Made by a program: the position numbers and the translations under genes. From Pectobacterium brasiliense (GTDB lineage Bacteria > Pseudomonadota > Gammaproteobacteria > Enterobacterales > Enterobacteriaceae): a DNA stretch of 64,000 nt. The stretch's first letter is position 1, and each line of letters begins with the position of its first letter. Under the pieces are notes generated by a model that saw nothing but the letters and a program-made list of their open reading frames with translations, was not told the DNA's origin and made no database searches. Location of the stretch: positions 156,738-220,737 of the forward strand of contig NZ_JACDSF010000013.1 of assembly GCF_013449685.1 (NCBI RefSeq), given 5' to 3'. Shown piece after piece: positions 17,178-26,490 of the stretch.

Positions 17178-17260
17178 TCCCCACACATTATTAACTCATT
17201 CATTAGCCCACTACGGGTAAGGCTATGTCCTGCCTGTAGCAATCTTATAAGTGAAAAACC

Positions 17261-17872
17261 ATGATAGATAACATTCGTATTGATCAGAGCCAGGCTCCGT
17301 TCAATGAGGCTTATCTGCAACGCATGATTAGCGTGATAAATAACGCAGTAGCCGAGCATCCGCGCACCACGGCAATACGGGTAGATTTACGCTTGCCAGA
17401 CGATGAATTCAATGCACGTCAGGGCTTGATGTCCCGTTTCGTTGAATCACTGGATGCAAAGATTGAAGCGCGATATCGGAGTAAGCAGAAGCAAGGGACA
17501 CGAACATACCCCTGCCATTTGCGTCATCTCTGGGTACGCGAAGTTGGAGAGGAAAACCGAAAATCCCATTATCATGTTGTCTTATTCGTCAACAAAGACA
17601 CCTTCAGCGGCCTGGGAAGGTATGACGAAAGCGGAACGGGGCTAGCATCGTTGATACAAGCAGCATGGCTGAGTGGGTTAGGCCTGAGTAACCAGTCCGA
17701 TTACCGGACGCTGGTACACTTCCCTGAAAACCCTCTCTATTATCTGGATATAAACGCTGAAGATTATCGAACGATTTATGATCGATTGACATTCAGGGTT
17801 AGCTACTTCGCCAAAGAGCGAACCAAATCGTATTGCAGGGAAGAACGGTCGTTTGGGTGCAGTCAATATTAA
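17261..17872 (+). CDS. Inovirus-Gp2/YfjJ-type replication-initiator-like protein
   Basis: This 203-residue protein is of the Inovirus Gp2 / YagK-YfjJ family. The H-hydrophobic-H metal motif of HUH endonucleases is visible (KSHYHVVLFVN, residues 101-111, His103 and His105). A conserved YFAKE near residue 187 follows. Such proteins resemble phage replication initiators and are common next to AlpA in P4-like islands. Activity here is unproven. The C-terminus is short compared with some relatives. Confidence 0.82.
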   Translation: MIDNIRIDQSQAPFNEAYLQRMISVINNAVAEHPRTTAIRVDLRLPDDEFNARQGLMSRFVESLDAKIEARYRSKQKQGTRTYPCHLRHLWVREVGEENRKSHYHVVLFVNKDTFSGLGRYDESGTGLASLIQAAWLSGLGLSNQSDYRTLVHFPENPLYYLDINAEDYRTIYDRLTFRVSYFAKERTKSYCREERSFGCSQY

Positions 17873-18049
17873 AGAGGTTGTGGTATTGCTGAACCGGATA
17901 CACATTGGGACAATTGGCGGCTAATATGACTGTAATCTCTAAATTACTTGGGAACACGGTCTACTATTGTGAACTTCGGTCAAATGATTGTCACATCCGC
18001 TGGCCCTGTGTTTTCTAGCAACAAATAGCTATCAGTTGGAGACTTAGCG

Positions 18050-20101
18050 ATGAGCATGAATACGTCTTTACGTGGAAGATTACGCAATACGCCTCTTCCA
18101 TTAAGTCACAGTCTGATGCCGCTGTTTGAGGCGGTTGTGAATTCTATTCATGCTATAGCAGAACAGACAGCATTGCCCGGCTCTGGAGAGATTACCATCG
18201 AGATAATCCGAATACCCCAAGGGACTCTTGGGTTTGACGATGCCAAATCTCGCCGTGGAATCACTCCCCAAGAGCCTATACTTGGTTTCAAAATTTACGA
18301 CAATGGCACTGGTTTTCATGATCGTAATATGGATTCGTTCGAAACATTAGATAGCGAATACAAGGCAGGTCAGGGGTGCCGTGGAGTTGGCCGATTGCTT
18401 TGGCTTAAGGCCTTTGAGGCTGTTAATGTTTCCAGTCATTATCGAGATGCAACAGGCTCATTGAAGCACAGGACATTTTCGTTCACGGCATCTCAGGGCG
18501 TTTCAGGGATAACAGATACTGAGGCAAGCCCGAATACGAAGATTGGAACTTGTGTTCACCTTGCAGGGTTTGAAAAGAAGTATCGCGAAAAATCTGCCAA
18601 AAATGCACGAACGATTGCAAACAGCCTTTTTGAACATTGTTTATGGTATTTTGTTCGGGATGGTGGAGCACCCTCAATTTCAATTATTGATGACAATGAG
18701 CGCATTCATCTGGACGAAGTGTATAATGAATATATGTTCTCATCTTCATCAAAAGAAACGCTTACAATTAAAGGTCAGTCTTTTGATATCACCCACTTAA
18801 AACTAAAGTCTGGTCCAGTAAAACAACCCTTTATTGCTTGGTGTGCGGCCAGTCGGGTCGTCGAAGAGGAGAACATAGCCAACAAAATCCCTGGATTACA
18901 TGGCCGTATAAAGGATGAAAACGGCGATTTTATTTATGCCTGTTACGTAACTTCTCCATTCCTCGATGAGCACGTGAGACCCGAACGTATAGGTTTCGAC
19001 ATACAGGAAATTAGCGATGATCTTTTCTCTGGATCAGAGGTTAACCTGTCTGATATACGAAAATCGATACTTGCATCTTCCTCGCACTATCTTGAACAAT
19101 ACTTGCAGGAAGCTAAAGCTGCAGGTCGGGCGAGGGTTGAGAGTTTCGTTTCTCAACGAGCTCCCCGTTATCGACCAATATTGAAGCGAATTGATGAAGA
19201 TCGCTTGGTTGTTGATCCAGATATATCTGACAAAGAGTTAGATCTTCTTCTTCATAAGCAACTAGCCGAACTGGAAAGTACTTTACTTTCTGAAGGCCAA
19301 GAAATGATGAATTTTGGCATCAATGAAAACACGGAGCAGTATAGAACCCGTCTGACAAAATATCTTGAGAAGGTAGATGATCTAAAAAAGTCTGATCTTG
19401 CCGATTATGTTTTCCATCGTAAAGTGGTGTTGGATATTCTTGCAAAAGCAATTCAGCGAGGGCCGGACGGAAAATACGTAAAAGAGGAGGTTATTCATCA
19501 GTTAATTATGCCTCTGCGTAAAACATCAGATGAAATTCACCTTGATAGTTGTAATCTTTGGTTGATTGATGAACGTCTTGCTTTTCATGATTTCTTGGCC
19601 TCTGATAAAGCGCTTTCTTCTATGCCAATAACAGGTTGCAACGAGAATAAAGAGCCGGATATTTGTGCTCTCAATGTATACGACGAGCCAATTTTATTTT
19701 CAGAGGGCCAGCAGGTTCCCTTGGCATCAATCGTTATTGTGGAAATTAAGCGTCCTATGCGAAATGATGCTGGCCCTGGCGAGGATAAAGATCCAGTTGA
19801 GCAGGCGTTAGGTTATTTGGAGCGGATACGGGAAGGTGGCGTGAAAACGGCAAATGGACGACAAATTCCACGTTCTGAAGATATTCCTGGATTCTGTTAT
19901 GCAGTTTGTGATCTTACACCCTCTGTAGTCAAAAGATGTAAAACGTTGGGGCTCACGGCAACAAGTGATCACCTCGGTTATTTTGGTTACAATCCAAACT
20001 TCAAGGCCTATATAGAAGTGATCTCTTTTGATCGACTGTTGAACTCTGCTAACGAGCGTAATCGTGCGTTTTTTGACCGACTCGGTCTGCCATCAATATA
20101 A
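18050..20101 (+). CDS. GHKL ATPase fused to a PD-(D/E)XK nuclease-like domain
   Basis: This 683-residue protein joins two domains. The N-terminal GHKL (Hsp90/MutL-type) ATPase has the N box with Asn31 (EAVVNSIHA), DNGTGF at 84-89 and the glycine-rich GQGCRGVGRL at 107-116. The C-terminal part has a PD-(D/E)XK signature: EPDI with Asp537, then VEIKRP with Glu565 and Lys567. This layout suggests an ATP-gated DNA- or RNA-cleaving defence protein; that is inference. GGAGA precedes the ATG. A remnant of the same gene's 3' end lies at 5501-5584. Confidence 0.8.
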   Translation: MSMNTSLRGRLRNTPLPLSHSLMPLFEAVVNSIHAIAEQTALPGSGEITIEIIRIPQGTLGFDDAKSRRGITPQEPILGFKIYDNGTGFHDRNMDSFETLDSEYKAGQGCRGVGRLLWLKAFEAVNVSSHYRDATGSLKHRTFSFTASQGVSGITDTEASPNTKIGTCVHLAGFEKKYREKSAKNARTIANSLFEHCLWYFVRDGGAPSISIIDDNERIHLDEVYNEYMFSSSSKETLTIKGQSFDITHLKLKSGPVKQPFIAWCAASRVVEEENIANKIPGLHGRIKDENGDFIYACYVTSPFLDEHVRPERIGFDIQEISDDLFSGSEVNLSDIRKSILASSSHYLEQYLQEAKAAGRARVESFVSQRAPRYRPILKRIDEDRLVVDPDISDKELDLLLHKQLAELESTLLSEGQEMMNFGINENTEQYRTRLTKYLEKVDDLKKSDLADYVFHRKVVLDILAKAIQRGPDGKYVKEEVIHQLIMPLRKTSDEIHLDSCNLWLIDERLAFHDFLASDKALSSMPITGCNENKEPDICALNVYDEPILFSEGQQVPLASIVIVEIKRPMRNDAGPGEDKDPVEQALGYLERIREGGVKTANGRQIPRSEDIPGFCYAVCDLTPSVVKRCKTLGLTATSDHLGYFGYNPNFKAYIEVISFDRLLNSANERNRAFFDRLGLPSI

Positions 20102-20326
20102 ATGTCTTTTGTGTTAGATGGAGGAGGAACACTGTGTCATCCCTAATAAATATTTTATTAGCCGTGGATAAGATAGCGATAGAGATTTATAGGTTATAAA
20201 TATACGATTCTCGGACGAATCGCCTTTATGTAATATTTGATCATTACCTACCTCTGCCACTGCAATGTGTAGATCATCTCAAGCACACTCGAGTGTGGAC
20301 GTAAGCTTTATCAGGTAAAGGCTCGC

Positions 20327-21115
20327 ATGGCATTGCCGTTGCTTGTACGTCAATCGGAGGCATGCTCTCCGATTGTTTACTCAGACCTTGCAGAAGAGCT
20401 GGGGATGCCGAACCCGCGCAATTTAAATTACATCCTTGGAAGCATTGGGCGGTCTTTAGAACTTCTTTCGAAAGCTTGGAAAGTTAAAGTTCCGCCAATT
20501 CAATGCCTTGTGGTAAATAAAAATACCAGGCTTCCTGGAGAGAGTATTGGTTGGTTTCTTATTAAAAAAGAAGATTTTTCAAGGCTTCCAATTCGGAGAA
20601 AGCGAAAAATCGTTGAAACAGAACTTCAGCATATCTTCTCATATCCTCGTTGGCAGGAAGTTCTTAAGGTTCTTAAGCTTGACCCAGCCATCTCTGATTT
20701 CACACCGCTCGTGAAAAAAGCTAAAGCTGCTTTCAAGGGGGGGAGAGAGTGAAGCACATAAAGCTTTAAAAGAGTTTATCGCACAAAATCCTACCGCGAT
20801 TGGACTTGATTATAGTACCCCAGTTGGTATTACTGAAGATCTATTGCCCTCTGGTGATTGATTGGATGTTTCATTCTGTAGTAAGAAGATTTGGGTGGCA
20901 GCAGAGGTCAAGTCCTACATATCAGCTGAGAGCGATATTGTCCGGGGGCTATTTCAATGTGTTAAGTACCGAGCAGTAATGGAGGCCGTATTGATGACAA
21001 AATCACGGACACAAAACGTACGAGCACTACTTGTATTAGAATCAAAACTACCCAAGTCACTGATCCCATTAAGAAACATACTTGGTGTTGCAGTGATTGA
21101 TGGTATCTCGACTAA
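20327..21115 (+). pseudogene. Broken restriction-endonuclease-like gene
   Basis: The first 141 codons are intact (to 20752). A frame change at a run of seven G (20739-20745) is needed to continue the protein. A TGA at 20857-20859 interrupts it, and after it come the PD-(D/E)XK-like LDVSF…WVAAEVKS motif and a helical tail. Insertion-sequence DNA truncates it at about 21115. It probably partnered the upstream ATPase-nuclease. The frame is open upstream to about 20268, so the true start could be earlier. Confidence 0.7.
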
Positions 21116-21117
21116 AA

Positions 21118-21707
21118 TGGCTAGCAGACCTCTACAGCCGAAATATTGTGGGATATGAAGTGCATGAAACTGAAAGTGGTGAGCAGGCGGCAGCCCTGAT
21201 ACAACACACGGTCCTTCGGGAAGGATGCTGGCAATACAATACCCAGCGGCACTGCATGCGGGCAATGGTGCGGCGATGAAGTCACAGACGTTGCAAATGA
21301 AGCCACATGAGCTGGCAATAAGGCCATCTCACAGCCGCCCAAGAGTCAGTAACGACAACGCGTATGTGGAGTCGCTGTTCAGAACACTGGAATATGTGCC
21401 ACAGTGGCCGTCATCGGGTTTCGGTACATTGGGTGAGGTGCGTGAATAGGTAGATGATTTTACGCAGTGGTATAACGAAACGCATAGACATAGCGGCATC
21501 AGGTATATGACGCCGGGCCAGCGACATCGGGAGAAGACGGCGTGCTGTTGAAAAAACGAGATGCGGTGTAACGGGTGGCAAAAGCGTAACGACCTGAACG
21601 TTGGTCTGGCAGAACACGAAACTGGCATCAGGTAGGCAAGGTAATGCTGAGCCCTGAGCGGGAAAAACAAGCAGCCTAAATCAACCGGGGGGCCAACTAT
21701 CTTGATA
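21118..21707 (+). mobile_element. Truncated IS3-family element (orfB 3' part)
   Basis: Degenerate copy of the C-terminal half of the IS3-family transposase at 62125-63120: LYSRxIVGYEV, AAALIQ, SHSRPRVSNDNAYVESLFRT and the right terminal repeat are recognisable. Several frameshifts and stops kill it. It has removed the end of the restriction-like gene. Confidence 0.85.
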
Positions 21708-21716
21708 CTTACCAGG

Positions 21717-22175
21717 GCGCTCTCGCGGCGACTTTGGCACCAAAATCCATCTGGCGACAGATGGTACAGGATTGCCGTTGAGTTTTTGCATGAGCGGCGG
21801 ACAAGCCCACGAAAGCCGGTATGCTGAAACGTTGCTTAACCGGGCCGGGATTATCCGAAAAATGGACATCTGAAATCGCGTCCGAAAGCGGTGTTGGAGG
21901 ATAAGAATTACTCAAGCAGAAGCATTTGCATTCATTTGAAAATAAAAGGAATAAAAGCGGTTATTCCTTTTAAATTGGATGAGAAAGCCAGTCATGACAG
22001 ACGCCAGCCGCTCAATACGAGTCTGTACAAAAAACGCAATGTAGTGGAGCGTTGCTTTGCGATACTCAAAAAAAATCGTCGTATCGCGACACGCTCAGAA
22101 AAAATAGCCAGAAACTGCCTTAGTATGCTAAAACTGGGGGCGAACAGGTTATTTTTGAAGCGGTTGTTAAGTTAA
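21717..22175 (+). mobile_element. Truncated IS5-like transposase fragment
   Basis: Two frames joined by a shift near 21865 encode the C-terminal part of a DDE transposase. The first half reads GTKIHLATDG…LSFCMSGGQAHESRYAE. The second runs through KKRNVVERCFAILKKNRRIATR to a Leu-rich end. The N-terminal part is missing. It abuts the dead IS3 copy. Confidence 0.75.
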
Positions 22176-22241
22176 GGGACACGGCCTAGTATTGATATGA
22201 TTAACCACCATGGATATGAGTCACTTGTGCTATTCATATAA

Positions 22242-22733
22242 TTATAACCTTTTTATTTGGTTTTTTTGATATGTGAATTTATATAATATCTTCCCATCTG
22301 CTGCTGCTAAATAACAGTTGGAAATATTTTCTTTATTTGGGATTATTAGCATGAGAAAAAAAGGTCTTGTATGACCTGATTTGATAAATAAGTCTTGGAT
22401 ACTGCGGATGTCCGTTCCTGATGGTTTTGCCAATTCTTCGTTATGTGTATGCCAATCACCTAAGTAGTGAAAGCCTTCTTTGAATAACGAAATGATATCT
22501 TCTTTGGCTTTTTTCTCATCTAACTTGAAAAAATTTCTTTTCCTCAAATCAGTAAGGCCTGGTGTGGTTATTTTATTGATTTCAATCTCTGAGTCATTGA
22601 GATTATTGGAAAATAACATCCCTCCAGATTCTTTACTAAAACAGTGACTCTGACGGTGAGAGAATAATTCATCTACAATGCTTTGGCTGATGCATATTTT
22701 GAAATCTAATTCGATACAATGAAATTTATGCAT
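22242..22733 (-). CDS. JAB/JAMM-family deconjugating metallopeptidase
   Basis: This 163-residue protein has a complete JAMM zinc site: Glu35 (ESGGM), His95 and His97 (WHTH), Ser105 and Asp108, with exact HxHx7SxxD spacing. Such Mov34/JAB enzymes remove ubiquitin-like tags, as Cap3 does in type II CBASS. ATG 22733 is chosen over an upstream TTG because it overlaps the E1/E2 gene end by 8 nt, the same overlap as at the previous junction. It is the last gene of the MBL-E2/E1-JAB operon. Confidence 0.88.
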   Translation of the reverse strand: MHKFHCIELDFKICISQSIVDELFSHRQSHCFSKESGGMLFSNNLNDSEIEINKITTPGLTDLRKRNFFKLDEKKAKEDIISLFKEGFHYLGDWHTHNEELAKPSGTDIRSIQDLFIKSGHTRPFFLMLIIPNKENISNCYLAAADGKILYKFTYQKNQIKRL

Positions 22734-24600
22734 CACGTTTTTTCCAATTAGAATTTTCAAAAATCAAAGGTATAATACAATCACCCTTTCCGGGGTTTCC
22801 AAATTCTGCTATCCATTTATCATTCCAGTTCCCACCAAGCTCTAAAAGTTCTTCTTCTCTTCCTATATAACTATAAGCAAAAGATATGTTTGAAAAACGA
22901 TCCATAATAAGATCTATTATTGTTCTTGCAGTTAGAGCATGTATGTTAGTCAATGGGACAGCTCCGTATGGTTGGAATTCTCCTGCACATGCTGCTATTC
23001 TTTTGCGAGTGTTTTCTTTCCAGTAAGTAGTAGGATATTTTAATGCACCTACATGATTACCTTTTGTAATATGCCAGCTATTGAAAGCATTAGAATCTAC
23101 TTGATTGACTATTACATGCCCAGCCATTGCATGAGCTTCTACAAATGCAAAGACAATAGCACCGAGAGTATCCTCAGACTGCCTTTTTAGTAACTGCTGT
23201 TCAGTATTCCAATGTGCCGTGCAGCTTACTATTATATCTGCCTCTGAAATTTTTTGGTTATTCTTGGAATTTTCTGTCCAATCTTCATTAAAAGCTTCTA
23301 TATAGGCATTTGGAAATTCCACCCGTAGTTTTGAAGCAAGAGCTAATGCTTTATTTTTGTAAACTGAATCAAATCCTAATAGATGACGAGAAGAATTTTC
23401 ACTCTTCATTACATCATCATCCCAAAGCATCATTTTTCTAATGCCTGATTGAAGTAATAGTCTTGATACCGAAGACCCTATAGAGCCACATCCGACTATA
23501 GCTACTTTATGCTCAGAAATTTTCTTGTAAGTTTTGTTATGCTCACGTCCCGTTAACCAAGAATCATCAGAACGATCAACTATGAAATTTTCTGTTTTAG
23601 TTTCGAATATTCTATATTTTAATATTTTTCCATCAATGTAATTCCTATAACCATCTAATAAAGCTGTTCTTCTGAATCGACCACGACTAATACCTTTGGC
23701 ATCGTAGCGGTCTGCGGCAAGGTCACTAACTCCCTTGGATATTTGTATTCCTATAATATTCATTCCAGAAGGAGTTGGGAATGAAATTAAAATTATTGGT
23801 TTGACATTAAACATGTTAGCACATGATCTTAATATCAATTCAATAGTGGTTTCTGGATCTTCATGTTGTTTATTTATCAGTTCAAAAAAATCCCTTATAG
23901 TTTTGGGATACTGACTTGGATACCAAGCTTCATTGAAGAATACCAATGGAATAGAAACTATTTTAGCGAGTCGTTGCTGCCTTATTCGCTTATCTTTTGA
24001 ATCGCTTCCATCCGATTCCAATGGTAATATTTTTTGGTTTTCTAACCAGTTAATCAATTCTTTTTGTGTGTCGGAGTATATTACTCCAAATTTTCTAACA
24101 CTATAACCGAAAATAAATCTTGTATTTTTACTTGTTAAGTCACACAGACTTATGAGTCGATCTGTTTTATTACATTGATAAATCCAATAGTTCTGGAATT
24201 CATCAATGAAATCCTCACTCAAATCGCCATTTATACCTTTTCTTAGCATCAAAATAGCATCATTTAGCAAATCGATGGCATAGGTCATATCATCGTTATC
24301 GATGATATAGCTGTCAGGCCAAACACATAACTTGCCATTTTTTTCTAAGTGTGGAAGTTGGCAGACATCAATTTTAGGAGAAGAAATAAACACATCTGGT
24401 ATGTCAAATTGACTAAGGCTTTTATATCTTAATTGCAATAAAATAGGTTCATTATTAAATTCTAAATCAGTTGATAACTCCCAAGAGCAAGCATATTTAT
24501 CATTAAATTTTAATAATTCACTTGTAGAAAGCTTCCTTGCACCATAAGGTGCAAGGATTGTGCTCAACTGATCTATCTTTTTATTAAGACAATCAGGCAT
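22726..24600 (-). CDS. E2-E1 (ThiF) fusion ubiquitin-transfer enzyme, Cap2-like
   Basis: This 624-residue fusion starts with an E2-like domain (residues 1-150) whose candidate catalytic Cys92 lies in LEKNGKLCVWP. A linker follows, then an E1/ThiF adenylation domain from about residue 360 with the nucleotide loop GCGSIG at 370-375 and an acidic WDDD strand end. Candidate E1 cysteine Cys538 lies in ACAGEFQPYG. The layout matches Cap2 of type II CBASS, which conjugates the C-terminus of its partner protein to targets. ATG 24600 overlaps the MBL gene by 8 nt; an upstream GTG is less likely. The gene is strongly AT-rich. Confidence 0.87.
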   Translation of the reverse strand: MPDCLNKKIDQLSTILAPYGARKLSTSELLKFNDKYACSWELSTDLEFNNEPILLQLRYKSLSQFDIPDVFISSPKIDVCQLPHLEKNGKLCVWPDSYIIDNDDMTYAIDLLNDAILMLRKGINGDLSEDFIDEFQNYWIYQCNKTDRLISLCDLTSKNTRFIFGYSVRKFGVIYSDTQKELINWLENQKILPLESDGSDSKDKRIRQQRLAKIVSIPLVFFNEAWYPSQYPKTIRDFFELINKQHEDPETTIELILRSCANMFNVKPIILISFPTPSGMNIIGIQISKGVSDLAADRYDAKGISRGRFRRTALLDGYRNYIDGKILKYRIFETKTENFIVDRSDDSWLTGREHNKTYKKISEHKVAIVGCGSIGSSVSRLLLQSGIRKMMLWDDDVMKSENSSRHLLGFDSVYKNKALALASKLRVEFPNAYIEAFNEDWTENSKNNQKISEADIIVSCTAHWNTEQQLLKRQSEDTLGAIVFAFVEAHAMAGHVIVNQVDSNAFNSWHITKGNHVGALKYPTTYWKENTRKRIAACAGEFQPYGAVPLTNIHALTARTIIDLIMDRFSNISFAYSYIGREEELLELGGNWNDKWIAEFGNPGKGDCIIPLIFENSNWKKRDA

Positions 24601-25747
24601 AACCACCACCACCTTGTCTATTTACAGCGGCACTTGATGATTCTGCCATGCCTAACGCAGATGCTGCAATTTTCTTAATGCCATTATCCGAAATCTCAAT
24701 TTCTAACGGAATATTCTCTCCATTCTTTTTATGGTCCGACACACATAGAAATTGACCTTGTACTTTATCAACAATATCCTCGTATTCTTTTTTTGCTCGA
24801 TAAGATGGAGGATCATTGGCATCATCTGCAATAGGGTTTGAACTTGCAATTATAAAAGCATTTTGTTTTGCTCGGCTGAATACTTCCATCGCCAGTTTGG
24901 ATGTTTTTGCTTCATCTCCTTTACCGCTTGAACTATCATGCGATAAAGATCGCCAAGAGCAATGATGAGGGGTTTGTAGTATATCGTAATCAAGCCACGA
25001 CATATTATAATTTTTAAACAGGCGGTTACGAACACCTTCCCAACAAACAACTTCCGCATCACCACCACTTAAAAAGAATGCTGTTTTATTATCACCTTTC
25101 AACGTAAAATTAATAATTACACTTGAATGATTCTTCCCTAATTTATCTTCATCCTCATCCAAATCTTTTTTTGGTGATGGTGCAAGTAAATGAGCTTCAA
25201 AATTGTATGAATATGTACCATTAATTCGCCGGGTTGTATTATCAAGTTGCAGTACAATATTAGGGATATCATCAGTTTTACCATTTTCATCTTTACCTAA
25301 GACTAAAACTTGATTACCGACACCATCTAAATATCGTTTTTCTTTGTAAAGATTAACCCTTCGTTTTACTTCCGAATTAAGATCTCTTGCATCTTGGACT
25401 AAATTATTATTTTGTGCATTATGTCGCCTAAATACTATCGGACTGGACCAGATTTCATTAATGAAGATTTTATCTGACCTTTCACTCCAATCTTCGGGTT
25501 TGCCTAAATGAAAGTACTCTGAAATTCCAGAACAATGATCTTTATCAGGATGAGACCAAATAAATAGGTGGATAAATAATCTACCTTTCTCGTCACGAGT
25601 CAGCTTTTCTCTTAACTGGGAAAGAACATCAGGATGTTCCTTCCCTTTTCTTATGTGGCAATCGATTAAAATATTTTGCCCATCTTCCGTTTGGATGAGT
25701 GACATATCCCCATTACCAACGGGAAAGAAAGATATCTTTGCAGACAT
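24593..25747 (-). CDS. ComEC-type metallo-beta-lactamase protein with Gly4 tail
   Basis: This 384-residue MBL-fold protein has GNGDMSLI at 11-18, metal motif HxDxDH (HPDKDH, 66-71), LSGGDAE near 226 and TPHH near 260, as in ComEC/Rec2-type hydrolases. No signal peptide or membrane segment is seen, so it should be cytoplasmic. The C-terminus is a flexible tail ending RQGGGGYA. In this operon, with E2/E1 and JAB, it takes the place a nucleotide cyclase has in type II CBASS. The AAAAGGA site is good, and it lies 16 nt after the membrane-protein gene. Substrate is unknown; a phosphodiester or nucleotide is plausible. Confidence 0.85.
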   Translation of the reverse strand: MSAKISFFPVGNGDMSLIQTEDGQNILIDCHIRKGKEHPDVLSQLREKLTRDEKGRLFIHLFIWSHPDKDHCSGISEYFHLGKPEDWSERSDKIFINEIWSSPIVFRRHNAQNNNLVQDARDLNSEVKRRVNLYKEKRYLDGVGNQVLVLGKDENGKTDDIPNIVLQLDNTTRRINGTYSYNFEAHLLAPSPKKDLDEDEDKLGKNHSSVIINFTLKGDNKTAFFLSGGDAEVVCWEGVRNRLFKNYNMSWLDYDILQTPHHCSWRSLSHDSSSGKGDEAKTSKLAMEVFSRAKQNAFIIASSNPIADDANDPPSYRAKKEYEDIVDKVQGQFLCVSDHKKNGENIPLEIEISDNGIKKIAASALGMAESSSAAVNRQGGGGYA

Positions 25748-25763
25748 ATTATATCCTTTTTAA

Positions 25764-26234
25764 TTATTTCTGATCGGAATTATCACCCGACCTTGCTGTG
25801 CGAGATTTTTCAATCCCAAAAATAGCCATACCTACATCTTCGATTTTGCCAATGAATTTATCTACATTCAACCCAGCAAAGAAGGCAAATGCCATATATC
25901 CATAGTCTCCACCACTACCGTTTTGTGATGCATCTAACACTATCAAACCTGCTTTTAGAAACAGGTAGGCCACAACACCACAGATACCACTGACAACAGG
26001 CCTCAACACATACCAAACATACCAACGGTCATCCCAGCAGTTCTTGACACATTTGTTTAGATACACTCCACGGAGACAATAAAGAGTTCCACCAAGAATA
26101 CCGATCAATCCGCAACGAATCATGAGCTTCTTGCTCATGACCCATTCAGGGAATACATCACCCTTTACTAACCCGGCATACACAAGAGCAACAAGTAAAA
26201 GTAGAGTGAAGAGATAACCGATTATCCGTTTCAT
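25764..26234 (-). CDS. Small multi-pass membrane protein of the MBL-E2/E1-JAB operon
   Basis: This 156-residue protein has about four hydrophobic segments (near 5-22, 37-57, 77-97 and 105-120) and a charged cytoplasmic tail (KSRTARSGDNSDQK). No family was recognised. It is first in the operon, only 16 nt before the MBL gene. By analogy with CBASS, where membrane effectors accompany the enzymes, it could be the cell-killing effector; this is inference. Start ATG 26234 has a modest AGG site. Confidence 0.7.
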   Translation of the reverse strand: MKRIIGYLFTLLLLVALVYAGLVKGDVFPEWVMSKKLMIRCGLIGILGGTLYCLRGVYLNKCVKNCWDDRWYVWYVLRPVVSGICGVVAYLFLKAGLIVLDASQNGSGGDYGYMAFAFFAGLNVDKFIGKIEDVGMAIFGIEKSRTARSGDNSDQK

Positions 26235-26490
26235 GTGTAGCCTATAGGTAACGTTTGAAGTTGGTTTTTATATTTACTCATTTTAGATCATATCCTTATA
26301 TTATCTAAAAAAGTACTGCTGCATCATCTCTATTAAGACTATACGTGTCACGAATCGCACATGTGTAAGCTGTATTTTGAAGCACACTAAGTTACCCCCT
26401 GATCACCCGCATCATGCGATCACTATACTTATTCAACCATCGATCTCGTAACGCGAAAGCCGGAACAACTCCGGCTAATTATCTTCCTGC
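26235..26490. other. Intergenic region between integrase and the MBL operon
   Basis: These 256 bp are AT-rich with no gene. They should hold the promoter of the minus-strand membrane-protein/MBL/E2-E1/JAB operon. No repeat or operator was recognised. Confidence 0.4.

Noticed and set aside
22242..25747. Calling the E2/E1-JAB operon a CBASS type II system
   Set aside because: No CD-NTase or other nucleotidyltransferase gene is present next to it; the MBL occupies that position, so the CBASS label is not supported.
22242..25747. Calling the operon a BilABCD (ISG15-like) system
   Set aside because: No ubiquitin-like protein is encoded, and E2 and E1 are fused here rather than separate.
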